Positions 1-7,496 of a stretch of 13,438 nt of DNA are shown here, in pieces. How positions within the stretch are numbered: position 1 is the stretch's first letter; each line of letters starts with the position of its first letter. Source of the DNA: Marinosulfonomonas sp. (GTDB lineage Bacteria > Pseudomonadota > Alphaproteobacteria > Rhodobacterales > Rhodobacteraceae); NCBI GenBank assembly GCA_026989405.1, contig JALSJL010000351.1:1-13438 (forward strand), read 5' to 3'. The position numbers and the translations under genes are program-made. Under the pieces are notes generated by a model, which was not told where the DNA came from, made no database searches, and saw only the letters and a list, made by a program, of their open reading frames with translations.

Positions 1-941
1 CTATCATCGGTGTGCTGATCGGGATCCTGCGGTTGTCAAAAAACTGGATCATCTCGCGGTTGGCGGCATTCTATGTGGAAGCCATCCGCAATGTTCCCGT
101 CCTTCTCTGGATCATTCTTGTCATGGCCGTCGCGATTGAATTCTTCCCGCCACCAAGGGATTTCCGGGGCGAAAACCCGGAAGCGACGATGATATTATTT
201 GATTCAGTCGCCGTCACCAACCGCGGCGTGTTTCTCCCGAAACCTCAGTTTACCAACAGCTTGGGCAACGTCGCCATTCTTTGGGGGTCGATCAAACTGA
301 ACCTGGATGCGCTCGTGGTCATCCTGACCATGATCGGCGGCATCTGGGGAAGCATCTGGATCAAACGCCGCGCCGATGTCATTCAGGAAGCCACCGGCGA
401 CCGGCCTGTGACATGGTATTGGCAGCTTCTTTCAGTCTTTGGGCCGTTGATTGCGGTCTTGTGGTTTCTTGGTTTTCACCTGAGCTATCCTGAGTTGAAG
501 GGGTTCAACTTCAAGGGTGGTATTCACATGCGCAATTCGCTTCTTGCGCTCTGGTTGGCCCTGTCGCTTTATACCGGCGCGTTCATCGCCGAGAATGTGC
601 GCGCCGGGATCATGGCCATCTCGAAAGGCCAAACCGAGGCCGCGGCTGCATTGGGCTTGAGGTCTGGAAAGATCATGCGGCTGATCATTCTTCCGCAGGC
701 GATGCGCGTGATCGTGCCCCCGCTGATTTCACAGTATCTGAATCTCACCAAGAACTCATCATTGGCGATCGCCGTTGGTTACATGGACATCACAGGAACC
801 CTGGGGGGCATCACGCTGAACCAGACCGGTCGTGAGATGGAGTGTTTGCTGCTTCTCATGGCGTGCTACCTGGTCATCTCGCTCTCGATTTCGGCGGTCA
901 TGAACTACTACAACGAACGCACAAAGTTGAGGGAGCGCTGA
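1..941 (+). CDS. aapQ: General L-amino acid ABC transporter permease AapQ (5' partial)
   Basis: This is an inner-membrane permease subunit of a polar amino-acid ABC importer, the Aap type that takes up a broad range of L-amino acids. The reading frame is open from the first bases (first full codon at 3), so the true start lies upstream; I estimate roughly 90 residues are missing. The visible part is strongly hydrophobic, with several membrane segments. It carries the permease 'EAA' loop that docks on the ATPase (about nt 633-720, residues EAAAALGL followed by LPQAMR). A large extra segment between membrane helices (about nt 170-530) is typical of the long Aap permeases and not of short HisM-like ones. 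The stop is one base before the aapM start, so the two are surely co-transcribed. Family assignment is strong; the exact substrate range is inferred from the family. Confidence 0.9.
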   Translation, partial: IIGVLIGILRLSKNWIISRLAAFYVEAIRNVPVLLWIILVMAVAIEFFPPPRDFRGENPEATMILFDSVAVTNRGVFLPKPQFTNSLGNVAILWGSIKLNLDALVVILTMIGGIWGSIWIKRRADVIQEATGDRPVTWYWQLLSVFGPLIAVLWFLGFHLSYPELKGFNFKGGIHMRNSLLALWLALSLYTGAFIAENVRAGIMAISKGQTEAAAALGLRSGKIMRLIILPQAMRVIVPPLISQYLNLTKNSSLAIAVGYMDITGTLGGITLNQTGREMECLLLLMACYLVISLSISAVMNYYNERTKLRER

Positions 942-942
942 A

Positions 943-2253
943 ATGGCAACAGCAGACAAATCCATAGCCTACGTGCGCACCGAAATGGTGGGGGAAAAGC
1001 CGCCACCACCAGCGAGCACCGGTATCATCGGCTGGATGCGACAGAATCTGTTTTCCGACATTCTCAGCACCATCCTCACACTTGTGGCAATCTACCTGAT
1101 CTATGCGATACTTGCCGGAGTCCTGCCGTGGATGTTCCGAGGTGTCTGGAATGCCGGTTCTCTGAATGAGTGCCGCGAGATTCTGGCTGAAGAGTATGGC
1201 GAAGGCGTTGGCGGCGCCTGCTGGGCCGTCATCCGGGAACGGTTTTGGCAATTGATGTATGGCTTTTATCCAAGCAACCAGTATTGGCGGCCAAACATGG
1301 CGTTCATACTTCTGATTGCGGCCATTGCCCCGGTCCTTTTTGAAAAGCTGCCGCGGTGGATGATTGTCTTCACGATTGCGGTTCCGTTCGTCGGGCCCTG
1401 GTTGCTTTGGGGCGGAACGATCTGGGTCCCGGTTGTGGCTTTTGCCGGTTTCGTGATTGGCGTTCTGGTCAACCGTCTGGTGGCAAACGCCACGAGTTCG
1501 CTGCTCGGCCTCATTGCCGGTGTTCTTGCCGCGATCGTCTGGTGGCTTTTGCTCGCAGGGCCTGTCGTGAATGCCCTGGCGTCTGTAGTGCCCTTGGGCC
1601 TGGAGCCGGTTGCGAGCCGAAACTTTGGTGGCTTCATGCTGGCGATCACGCTTGGCGTGACCGGGATTGCGTTGTCATTCCCGCTTGGCATCGTCCTGGC
1701 CCTGGGCCGTCAATCAAACCTGGTTATCGTAAAATCACTGTGCGTCGGGTTCATCGAGTTCATTCGCGGTGTGCCCTTGATCACCCTCTTGTTCGTGGCG
1801 TCGGTGTTGCTGAACTACTTCCTGCCCAAGGGAACGCAGTTCGATATCATCCTGCGCGTCATGATCATGATCACGCTCTTTGCAGCCGCCTACATGGCGG
1901 AAGTGATCCGCGGCGGTCTTGCAGCGTTGCCCAAGGGCCAGTATGAAGCGGCCGACGCGCTTGGCCTGACCTACTGGCAGGCACAGCGTTTGATCATTAT
2001 GCCTCAGGCGCTGAAAATCGCCATTCCGGGCATCGTGTCGACCTTCATCGGCCTGTTCAAGGACACGACGCTGGTGTCGATCATCGGGCTGTCCGACCCG
2101 ATCGGCTGGGCAAAACTGATCCAGGCGAACTCTGAGTGGAATGGCATCGTGTGGGAGCTGTATGGCTTCATCGCTTTTGTCTTTTTCCTCTTCTGCTTCT
2201 CAATGGGGCGCTATTCCATGTATCTGGAGCGCAAGCTTCAGACTGGTCATTAA
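943..2253 (+). CDS. aapM: General L-amino acid ABC transporter permease AapM
   Basis: This is the second permease of the Aap amino-acid importer, expected to pair with AapQ to form the membrane channel. It has 436 residues, long for this superfamily and as expected for AapM. It has a short cytoplasmic N-terminus, many hydrophobic segments (for example about residues 39-62, 119-155, 160-176 and 186-207), then the conserved permease domain from about residue 230. The EAA loop is at residues 335-354 (EAADALGL, then MPQALK). The ATG at 943 follows AapQ's stop by one base and has a GGGAG ribosome binding site within the end of aapQ, which fixes the start. aapP follows after 18 bases. Members of the family import amino acids using a periplasmic binding protein (AapJ, not in the window). 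Confidence 0.93.
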   Translation: MATADKSIAYVRTEMVGEKPPPPASTGIIGWMRQNLFSDILSTILTLVAIYLIYAILAGVLPWMFRGVWNAGSLNECREILAEEYGEGVGGACWAVIRERFWQLMYGFYPSNQYWRPNMAFILLIAAIAPVLFEKLPRWMIVFTIAVPFVGPWLLWGGTIWVPVVAFAGFVIGVLVNRLVANATSSLLGLIAGVLAAIVWWLLLAGPVVNALASVVPLGLEPVASRNFGGFMLAITLGVTGIALSFPLGIVLALGRQSNLVIVKSLCVGFIEFIRGVPLITLLFVASVLLNYFLPKGTQFDIILRVMIMITLFAAAYMAEVIRGGLAALPKGQYEAADALGLTYWQAQRLIIMPQALKIAIPGIVSTFIGLFKDTTLVSIIGLSDPIGWAKLIQANSEWNGIVWELYGFIAFVFFLFCFSMGRYSMYLERKLQTGH

Positions 2254-2271
2254 TTCAAAGGGAGTGACGGA

Positions 2272-3060
2272 ATGTCTGAACTTGCAACCCGTGAAAGCGA
2301 TCGCAGCCAGCCGGCCGTTTCGGACGAAGTGGCGATCGAAATCATCAACATGAACAAGTGGTATGGTGCGTTCCATGTTCTGCGCGATATCAATCTGACG
2401 GTTAATCGTGGTGAGCGCATCGTGATCTGCGGCCCGTCCGGCTCGGGGAAGTCGACGTTGATCCGTTGCATCAACCGGCTGGAAGAGCACCAGGAAGGCA
2501 CCATCATCGTTGATGGGACTGAACTGTCTTCGGATCTGAAGAACATCGACAAGATCCGCCGGGAGGTGGGGATGGTGTTCCAACACTTCAACCTGTTTCC
2601 GCATTTGACGATCATGCAAAACTGCACCTTGGCACCGATCTGGGTGCGCAAGACACCCAAGAAAGAAGCCGAAGAAAACGCCATGCGTTATCTCGAAAAG
2701 GTGAAAATTCCAGAGCAGGCCGACAAATACCCAGGTCAGCTTTCGGGTGGACAGCAGCAACGTGTGGCCATCGCGCGCTCATTGTGCATGGAGCCGCGGA
2801 TCATGTTGTTTGATGAACCGACATCGGCCCTCGACCCAGAGATGATCAAAGAGGTTCTGGACACAATGATCGAGCTGGCGGAAGAAGGGAAGACCATGCT
2901 TGTGGTGACACATGAGATGGGTTTTGCCCGTCAGGTCGCCGACCGGGTGATTTTCATGGATCAGGGCCAGATCGTGGAGCAGAACGAACCGGAAGAGTTC
3001 TTCAACAATCCGAAATCGGAGCGCACGAAGCTGTTCCTCAGTCAAATTCTGGGCCACTGA
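2272..3060 (+). CDS. aapP: General L-amino acid ABC transporter ATP-binding protein AapP
   Basis: This is the cytoplasmic ATPase that powers the Aap amino-acid importer. All ABC ATPase motifs are present in 262 residues: Walker A GPSGSGKST at 54-62, Q-loop Gln104 in VFQHFNLFP, signature LSGGQ at 157-161, Walker B IMLFDEP at 177-183, D-loop SALD, and switch His214 in VTHEMGFA. The sequence is of the GlnQ/HisP polar amino-acid class. An AAGGGAG ribosome binding site lies 7 bases before the ATG at 2272. It is the last gene of the operon, and a hairpin suited to termination starts about 40 bases after the stop. It converges with the gene on the opposite strand that ends at 3130. Confidence 0.95.
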   Translation: MSELATRESDRSQPAVSDEVAIEIINMNKWYGAFHVLRDINLTVNRGERIVICGPSGSGKSTLIRCINRLEEHQEGTIIVDGTELSSDLKNIDKIRREVGMVFQHFNLFPHLTIMQNCTLAPIWVRKTPKKEAEENAMRYLEKVKIPEQADKYPGQLSGGQQQRVAIARSLCMEPRIMLFDEPTSALDPEMIKEVLDTMIELAEEGKTMLVVTHEMGFARQVADRVIFMDQGQIVEQNEPEEFFNNPKSERTKLFLSQILGH

Positions 3061-3098
3061 GCCAGATCATCCAATTCATCCAGGGATACCTGATGATC

Positions 3099-3127
3099 AA
3101 GGGCGGCGCACACGGTGTGTCGCCCTT
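3099..3127. terminator. Bidirectional terminator-like hairpin between aapP and sixA-like gene
   Basis: The sequence forms a stem of seven pairs (AAGGGCG at 3099-3105 with CGCCCTT at 3121-3127). A two-base bulge and an inner five-pair stem (one G-U) follow, closed by a three-base loop. It sits between two convergent genes, 38 bases after the aapP stop and 2 bases after the stop of the opposite-strand phosphatase gene. It can therefore serve both. The T tract on the + side is weak (TTCTCT) and there is none on the other side, so efficiency is uncertain. Confidence 0.6.
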
Positions 3128-3129
3128 CT

Positions 3130-3636
3130 CTATCCCAGATCGCGCGGAACCACAAAATCCACAACCTCTCCGGTTCCGGCCGTGAGCGATGACCAGTTGT
3201 CTGTCGCAAAGTCCAGAACCGTGGTGGCTGCCGTCGGATAATCAACGAATCTGGGGTGGGGCGGTGCTTTTCTGGCCAGCGCCCGGGCCAGTAGGGCGGT
3301 GCCGGGGTTGTGGCCCAGCATCAGGACCGGCGTTGTAATACCGGCCTGTCCGACAATCTGGAACATTGTTTCGGGGGACGCCAGGTACAGGCGATCCGAA
3401 AACGTGACCCTTGGCGCGGCGTCCAGTTGATCCAACACAACCGTGCATGTCTGGCGGGTTCGATGTGCCGCTGAACACAGCACCAATTCGGGGATGTACC
3501 CTTGTGCACACAGCCACCGACCTACCCGGTTTGCGGCATCAAGCCCGCGTTTGTTCAGGGGTCGCTCAAAATCATCTGCGGCGGGGCTTTGCCAGTCGGA
3601 TTTGGCGTGACGCATCAGGATCAGTCGCAAGGTCAT
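3130..3636 (-). CDS. SixA-like histidine phosphatase family protein
   Basis: A 168-residue protein of the histidine phosphatase (phosphoglycerate mutase-like) superfamily, small SixA-like branch. The N-terminus MTLRLILMRHAKSDW holds the RHxK/RHG-type catalytic motif, with His10 the expected phosphorylated residue. The second half has the GHNPG motif carrying the second catalytic His, and CSAAHRTRQT matches the conserved Arg-containing segment. SixA in E. coli removes phosphate from histidine on phosphotransfer proteins; the substrate here is unknown. The ATG at 3636 overlaps the stop of the upstream Fe-S gene (ATGA), which together with the motif position favours this start over an in-frame ATG 34 codons earlier that would overlap that gene by about 100 bases. 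Last gene of the leftward block. Confidence 0.85.
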   Translation of the reverse strand: MTLRLILMRHAKSDWQSPAADDFERPLNKRGLDAANRVGRWLCAQGYIPELVLCSAAHRTRQTCTVVLDQLDAAPRVTFSDRLYLASPETMFQIVGQAGITTPVLMLGHNPGTALLARALARKAPPHPRFVDYPTAATTVLDFATDNWSSLTAGTGEVVDFVVPRDLG

Positions 3637-4283
3637 GGATGAAAAGCCTTCATGTGGTGGGCGGATTGTTCCGGCGACCGCTCGTAGGTCATGGAAACCG
3701 GACAGGTTCGTCGGATCTTGCATCCCGTGTCCATGCAATCTTGTCCGGCCGGGAGGCTCAGAGTTTCATGGCAGGCAGCAATGTCGAGTTTTTCGCCCAC
3801 AACAGCAAGGCCGGGGCAGGCTGTCAAACAGGGCTTTGCTGTGCATGAAAGGCAGGGATTCCTGCCCGAAGTCCTGGGAAGCGAGTGCCCGGAGAATGCA
3901 ATCGCCCCCCGAAAAGACACCATGAGACCGGCGCGGTCGTGAATGAGAAAGCTCACCGGCGACGGCCAGAAATGACCACTGCGCAGCGCCCAGTCGATGA
4001 AAGGCGCATATGGCGGGCGGCCAAATGGGAACACCGCGCACCCGCCAAATTTGTTCGCGATGGCCGTGATGGTGCGGCGAGACCATTCATCTATCGGGTC
4101 GGGGCTTGCTCCGGCCCATTCTGGCTGTGCCGCAAGATGGCCCCAGAACCCAGGTTCAAGCGGCCCCAACAGGACGATCTGGTCGAATGCTTCGGGCAAC
4201 GGGTCGCGATCATGCAGATCGACGACGCCGAGCAAGTCGAGGAAATGGTGCTGCGCGGTGGCCCGGAGATCATCGACATTCAT
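3633..4283 (-). CDS. Fe-S protein with CblC-like N-terminal and QueG-like ferredoxin C-terminal regions
   Basis: A 216-residue protein, probably annotated simply as ferredoxin. The C-terminal part carries C144-x2-C147-x4-C152-x3-C156-P, then C171, C183-x4-C188-x5-C194-P. That is enough cysteines for two [4Fe-4S] clusters, arranged as in the ferredoxin part of epoxyqueuosine reductase QueG but with widened spacing. The N-terminal part has DPIDEW (residues 62-67), FPFGRPPY (85-92) and HDRAG...SFRGAIAF (115-130). From memory these recall the DPxD and HPRFGGWFAIRG segments of the cobalamin-processing protein CblC/MMACHC. I infer a soluble redox enzyme, possibly cobalamin-binding; the function is unknown. 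It ends in a four-base overlap with the SixA-like gene, so the two are probably co-translated. The start has no clear ribosome binding site. The desaturase gene lies 41 bases upstream. Confidence 0.75.
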   Translation of the reverse strand: MNVDDLRATAQHHFLDLLGVVDLHDRDPLPEAFDQIVLLGPLEPGFWGHLAAQPEWAGASPDPIDEWSRRTITAIANKFGGCAVFPFGRPPYAPFIDWALRSGHFWPSPVSFLIHDRAGLMVSFRGAIAFSGHSLPRTSGRNPCLSCTAKPCLTACPGLAVVGEKLDIAACHETLSLPAGQDCMDTGCKIRRTCPVSMTYERSPEQSAHHMKAFHP

Positions 4284-4324
4284 TCAAGAAGAATGGCCAG
4301 AAAACCGACATTTTGGAAGTTCGA

Positions 4325-5119
4325 TTATTTCTTGGCAAATGGCAAGAACAGCGCCCAACTCAGCCGAGAGGGCCGATCATCCTGCCATTGCAACCCGATT
4401 GTCATGTTTTCCTCTCCACCGTCAGGGGTGGCAGTGTAGGTGCCAAACAGCTTGTCCCAGACACTCAGCGAAAATCCGTAGTTGCTGTCATGCTCGATGC
4501 GTTTGGTTGAATGGTGAATACGGTGCATGTCCGGCGTCACGAGCACCTTGCGAATAAGCGCATCCAGCCAAGCGGGCAGTGCGATATTGGCATGGTTGAA
4601 CATCGCGGTGCCATTCAGGATCACTTCAAAGGCAATCATCGCCCATGCCGCCGGGCCGATCAGATAGACCAGCCCAATCTTCAGCAGCATCGACAACAGT
4701 ATCTCGATCGGGTGAAACCGCATGGCCGTTGTCACATCGATATCGCGGTCTGCGTGATGCACACGATGCAGCCGCCAAAGGAGAGGGACCTTGTGCGTGA
4801 CAAGGTGCTGGAACCAGATCGCGAAGTCGAAAATCAGGATAGCCAGGATGCCTTCGAGCCAAGGGTTCCAGGTCAGCTTGTTGAACAGACCATAGCCGTT
4901 CATGCTGGCATCAATTGCCGCCCCGACCGCCAGGGCCGGGATGCCGATGGCCATCGCCCGAAGCGCGAGAGAGTCGATGACGATCAACGCCATGTTGGTC
5001 AGCCAGCGTCGTGACCGGGGCTGGGTGCGCTGCCGTTTCGGCCAGAGTGTTTCCAACCCGGCAAAAAGAAGAAACAGCCCTGTGAAGACACCAAGGCGTA
5101 TGACCAGTTCGTTTTCCAT
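4325..5119 (-). CDS. Sterol desaturase / fatty acid hydroxylase family membrane protein
   Basis: A 264-residue integral membrane protein of the fatty-acid-hydroxylase/sterol-desaturase superfamily, which uses a di-iron centre held by histidines to hydroxylate or desaturate lipids. The full histidine set is visible: HLVTH (105-109), HRVHH (118-122), FHPIE (His136), FNHAN (His176) and HRIHH (199-203). Hydrophobic segments lie at about 5-22, 42-68, 88-103 and 140-170. The substrate cannot be deduced; roseobacters use members of this family on hopanoid, ornithine-lipid or carotenoid-like substrates, and none is indicated here. The ATG at 5119 has no good ribosome binding site, but a promoter-like site ends 6 bases before it (see 5126-5154), so the mRNA may be leaderless. 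Confidence 0.88.
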   Translation of the reverse strand: MENELVIRLGVFTGLFLLFAGLETLWPKRQRTQPRSRRWLTNMALIVIDSLALRAMAIGIPALAVGAAIDASMNGYGLFNKLTWNPWLEGILAILIFDFAIWFQHLVTHKVPLLWRLHRVHHADRDIDVTTAMRFHPIEILLSMLLKIGLVYLIGPAAWAMIAFEVILNGTAMFNHANIALPAWLDALIRKVLVTPDMHRIHHSTKRIEHDSNYGFSLSVWDKLFGTYTATPDGGEENMTIGLQWQDDRPSRLSWALFLPFAKK

Positions 5120-5125
5120 CTCAAG

Positions 5126-5154
5126 GATCTATGTGCAGCGGGCGACCGCGACAA
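5126..5154 (-). promoter_or_regulatory. Candidate promoter of the desaturase gene (leaderless geometry)
   Basis: On the - strand TTGTCG (5149-5154) and TAGATC (5126-5131) are spaced by 17 bases. Six bases separate the -10-like box from the ATG at 5119. That geometry places the transcription start at or next to the start codon, consistent with the missing ribosome binding site. The -10 box is a modest match, so this remains a candidate. Confidence 0.35.
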
Positions 5155-5172
5155 GCGACACAACAGCGCGTT

Positions 5173-6036
5173 TCAGTCACGTATGAGTGAGCCCGCACCA
5201 TGTTCGGTAAACAGCTCAAGCAAGCAGGCGTTTGGTGCTCTCCCGTCCAGGATAACGGCGGCTCGCACCCCGCCGGCCAGGGCAGACAAGGCGGTTTCGG
5301 TCTTGGGGATCATCCCTCCGGAAATCGTACCGTCCTCGACCATCTTCCTGATCTGTTTCGAACTCAACGCCGTCACGACCTTTCCGGTCCGGTCCCGGAC
5401 ACCATCAACATCAGTCAACAAAAGCAACCTGTCAGCTTTCAACGCTGCCGAAATGGCGCCAGCGGCCGTGTCGCCATTTACATTGAATGTCTCACCCCCC
5501 CTGCCTGTCCCGATCGGCGCAATGACCGGGATGATGCCTGCCGTGGCCAGGCTGCGCAGGAACTCCGGATTGACTTCATTGGGTTTCCCGACATAGCCCA
5601 TTTCGGGGTCAACGATTTCACAGACCATAAGGTTGGCATCCTTGCCCGAAAGGCCGATTGCCTTGCCGCCCTGCGCGTTGATCGCCTGAACGATGCGTTT
5701 GTTGACGTTGCCTGACAGGACCATCTCAACGATTTCCATCGTCTTGGAATCCGTGACTCTTTTTCCGTCGATGAATTCAGACTTGATATCAAGTTTGTCG
5801 AGCATCGAATTGATCATGGGGCCGCCGCCATGAACGATCACTGGATTGACTCCGACCTGCTGCATCAACACGACGTCGCGCGCGAAACTGTCCATTGCTT
5901 CGTCGCTGCCCATGGCATGCCCGCCGAGCTTGATGACCACGGTGGCGCCGTCATAGCGCTGCAAATAGGGCAGTGCCTCGGACAGAGTCCGGGCCGTAGC
6001 AATCCAGTCGCGATTCATGTCTTTTCGTTTCTTCAT
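5173..6036 (-). CDS. argB: Acetylglutamate kinase ArgB
   Basis: N-acetyl-L-glutamate kinase phosphorylates N-acetylglutamate with ATP, the second step of arginine biosynthesis, in the cytoplasm. The amino-acid-kinase fold motifs are clear in 287 residues: KLGGHAMG (36-43), HGGGP (69-73), GKRVTD (91-96), NVNGDTAAG (185-193), TDVDGV (208-213) and GGMIPK (240-245). The N-terminal helix (MNRDWIATARTLSEALPYL) is of the type found in hexameric, arginine-inhibited enzymes, so feedback inhibition by arginine is likely. The start at 6036 (MKKRKDM) fits homologues I recall; an alternative ATG six codons later (6018) is possible, and neither has a strong ribosome binding site. No other arg genes are nearby; linkage to engB is usual in this group. 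Confidence 0.96.
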   Translation of the reverse strand: MKKRKDMNRDWIATARTLSEALPYLQRYDGATVVIKLGGHAMGSDEAMDSFARDVVLMQQVGVNPVIVHGGGPMINSMLDKLDIKSEFIDGKRVTDSKTMEIVEMVLSGNVNKRIVQAINAQGGKAIGLSGKDANLMVCEIVDPEMGYVGKPNEVNPEFLRSLATAGIIPVIAPIGTGRGGETFNVNGDTAAGAISAALKADRLLLLTDVDGVRDRTGKVVTALSSKQIRKMVEDGTISGGMIPKTETALSALAGGVRAAVILDGRAPNACLLELFTEHGAGSLIRD

Positions 6037-6102
6037 AGTCGGCTGATGGCAGTCCTAGGTAACTTGATCGCGGGCTTGTGCCAAGGGGCGTTGCCGCTGG
6101 CT

Positions 6103-6768
6103 CTATTCGATTGCAGCGATGACGGCCCGGAGTTCGGCGATGCCGTCGCGCTTTTCGGAAGAGGTCACAATGATTTCCGGAAATGCCGTCGGGTGTTTGG
6201 CAAGCCCGGATCGAACTTGTGCCAAGACCCTGTCTCGCTCATGGGCCTTTACCTTGTCCGCTTTTGTCAGGACGCATTGGAAGGTAACAGCGGAGCGGTC
6301 GAGCAGGGCCAGAATTTCTTCATCGGCGGGTTTCAGGCCATGGCGCATATCGACGAGCACGAATGCCCGTCGAAGAGACTGCCGGCCCGACAGGTAGTTC
6401 TTCAGCAGGCGCTGCCATTTTTCCACGACCTGCACAGGGGCGTTGGCATAGCCGTAGCCGGGCAAATCGACCAGATACAGGTTGTCCGAGGTGGTGAAAA
6501 AGTTGATCTCTTGGGTGCGCCCCGGTGTGTTGGATGCTCTGGCCAAGGCCTTTCGCCCGGTCAACGCGTTGATCAGGCTTGACTTCCCAACATTCGAGCG
6601 TCCTGCGAAACAGACCTCCATCCGGTCCGCCGGGGGCAGACCGTCCATGGCAACCACACCCTTGAGAAACTCTGTCGGGCGTGAAAACAGCAGCCGTCCC
6701 TTTTCCAGGTCGTCTGCGTTCGGTGCGGCAATTGGAAATGACAGTTCTATGACAACAACTCCACGCAA
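6103..6768 (-). CDS. engB: Ribosome biogenesis GTP-binding protein EngB (YihA/YsxC)
   Basis: A TrmE-Era-type GTPase needed for late assembly of the large ribosomal subunit. All G motifs are present in about 221 residues: G1 GRSNVGKSS (56-64), G2 region TPGRTQEINF (81-90), G3 DLPGYGYA (101-108), G4 TKAD (168-171) and G5 TSSEK (202-206). The start is unusual. There is no ATG or GTG near the expected N-terminus. The listed start is a TTG at 6768, overlapping the MOSC gene by 22 bases. An ATA at 6750 lies 8 bases after a GGAG and would overlap the MOSC stop by four bases (ATAG); it aligns with the initiator Met of homologues I remember. The next ATG (residue 41) would trim the N-terminal segment but leave the G domain. 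The gene is followed by argB after 66 bases. Confidence 0.94.
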   Translation of the reverse strand: MRGVVVIELSFPIAAPNADDLEKGRLLFSRPTEFLKGVVAMDGLPPADRMEVCFAGRSNVGKSSLINALTGRKALARASNTPGRTQEINFFTTSDNLYLVDLPGYGYANAPVQVVEKWQRLLKNYLSGRQSLRRAFVLVDMRHGLKPADEEILALLDRSAVTFQCVLTKADKVKAHERDRVLAQVRSGLAKHPTAFPEIIVTSSEKRDGIAELRAVIAAIE

Positions 6769-7496
6769 TCGCCCGGCTTTACTCTTCCGCCGGTGTCCAC
6801 TGTTGCATAGACGCCGAAATCAGTGTGTCCCCAGCCACCGTCAAGAACCCTGAGCATGTCGGTATCACGTTGCCCGGTCGTGACATTTGCCGAGGTTGCC
6901 TGACAGCGTCCGATGCGTTCGCGTACAGTCAAGACAGCAGTGCCGATACGCAAGCGCCGACCGATCCACTCAAATTCTTCCCAAGGTGACAGACCGTCGA
7001 TCAGAAAGTTCCCGCGCCAGCGCGTGGGTGCAATGTCCTGCCCCAGTTTTTGGGCAACCGCGCGATGTGATGCCGCGTTCAACAGGCTGAGGGACGGAAA
7101 TGGCGTGTCTGTCATGCCGCGCTCGCGAGATCTGACCAGCCGGGCCGGGCCCGGCGCGTCCTGGGGGCCCAAGCCGGCTGCCCAGGAAATAAACCTGTCA
7201 GGGTTCTTTTCTGGGTTGAACGTAAGCGAAGGCCGGTCGGGGTGGCTGACCGTGATATCGCCGGTCGCATCGTCCAACCTGGCTTCGATCGCCTGGAGGG
7301 CTGGGTTTCGGGCCGCCCGGGAAAAGTGTCCGCACGCGGTCCATGCCGCCCCGTCAACGCCCGAACCGTCTCTGACGACAGCCCACGCCCGATCCCAGGG
7401 CATGGTATCGTTTTCGACCAGATCAACGGATTGAAGCCGTTCACGCCCATGTGCCTTGATTGGGTGGCGCCAGATATGGGTGACCTGCGCGGTCAT
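6747..7496 (-). CDS. MOSC domain-containing protein
   Basis: A 249-residue protein with the MOSC N-terminal beta-barrel (THIWRHPIKAHGRE near the start) followed by a MOSC domain as found in molybdenum-cofactor sulfurases and mARC/YcbX-type molybdoenzymes. The conserved cysteine that binds molybdenum cofactor or carries sulfur is present as Cys198 in ERIGRCQATSANVTTGQRD, preceded by RWRGNFLIDG (159-168), the usual upstream motif. The protein is probably cytosolic and may act in reduction of N-hydroxylated compounds or in sulfur transfer; the substrate is unknown. The ATG at 7496 overlaps the yidC stop by four bases (ATGA), implying translational coupling to yidC. Its downstream end overlaps engB. 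Confidence 0.88.
   Translation of the reverse strand: MTAQVTHIWRHPIKAHGRERLQSVDLVENDTMPWDRAWAVVRDGSGVDGAAWTACGHFSRAARNPALQAIEARLDDATGDITVSHPDRPSLTFNPEKNPDRFISWAAGLGPQDAPGPARLVRSRERGMTDTPFPSLSLLNAASHRAVAQKLGQDIAPTRWRGNFLIDGLSPWEEFEWIGRRLRIGTAVLTVRERIGRCQATSANVTTGQRDTDMLRVLDGGWGHTDFGVYATVDTGGRVKPGDCVELLS

Noticed and set aside
1356..1946. Open frame on the + strand within aapM
   Set aside because: Alternate frame of aapM; its translation is rich in Arg, His and Cys without motifs, while the aapM frame is clearly the coding one.
3637..3738. In-frame upstream ATG adding 34 residues to the SixA-like protein
   Set aside because: It would overlap the Fe-S gene by about 100 bases and precede the conserved catalytic N-terminus; the ATG at 3636 with its ATGA overlap is a better start.
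5830..6582. Long open frame on the + strand opposite argB and engB
   Set aside because: Antisense shadow of two conserved genes; no motif or start signal of its own.
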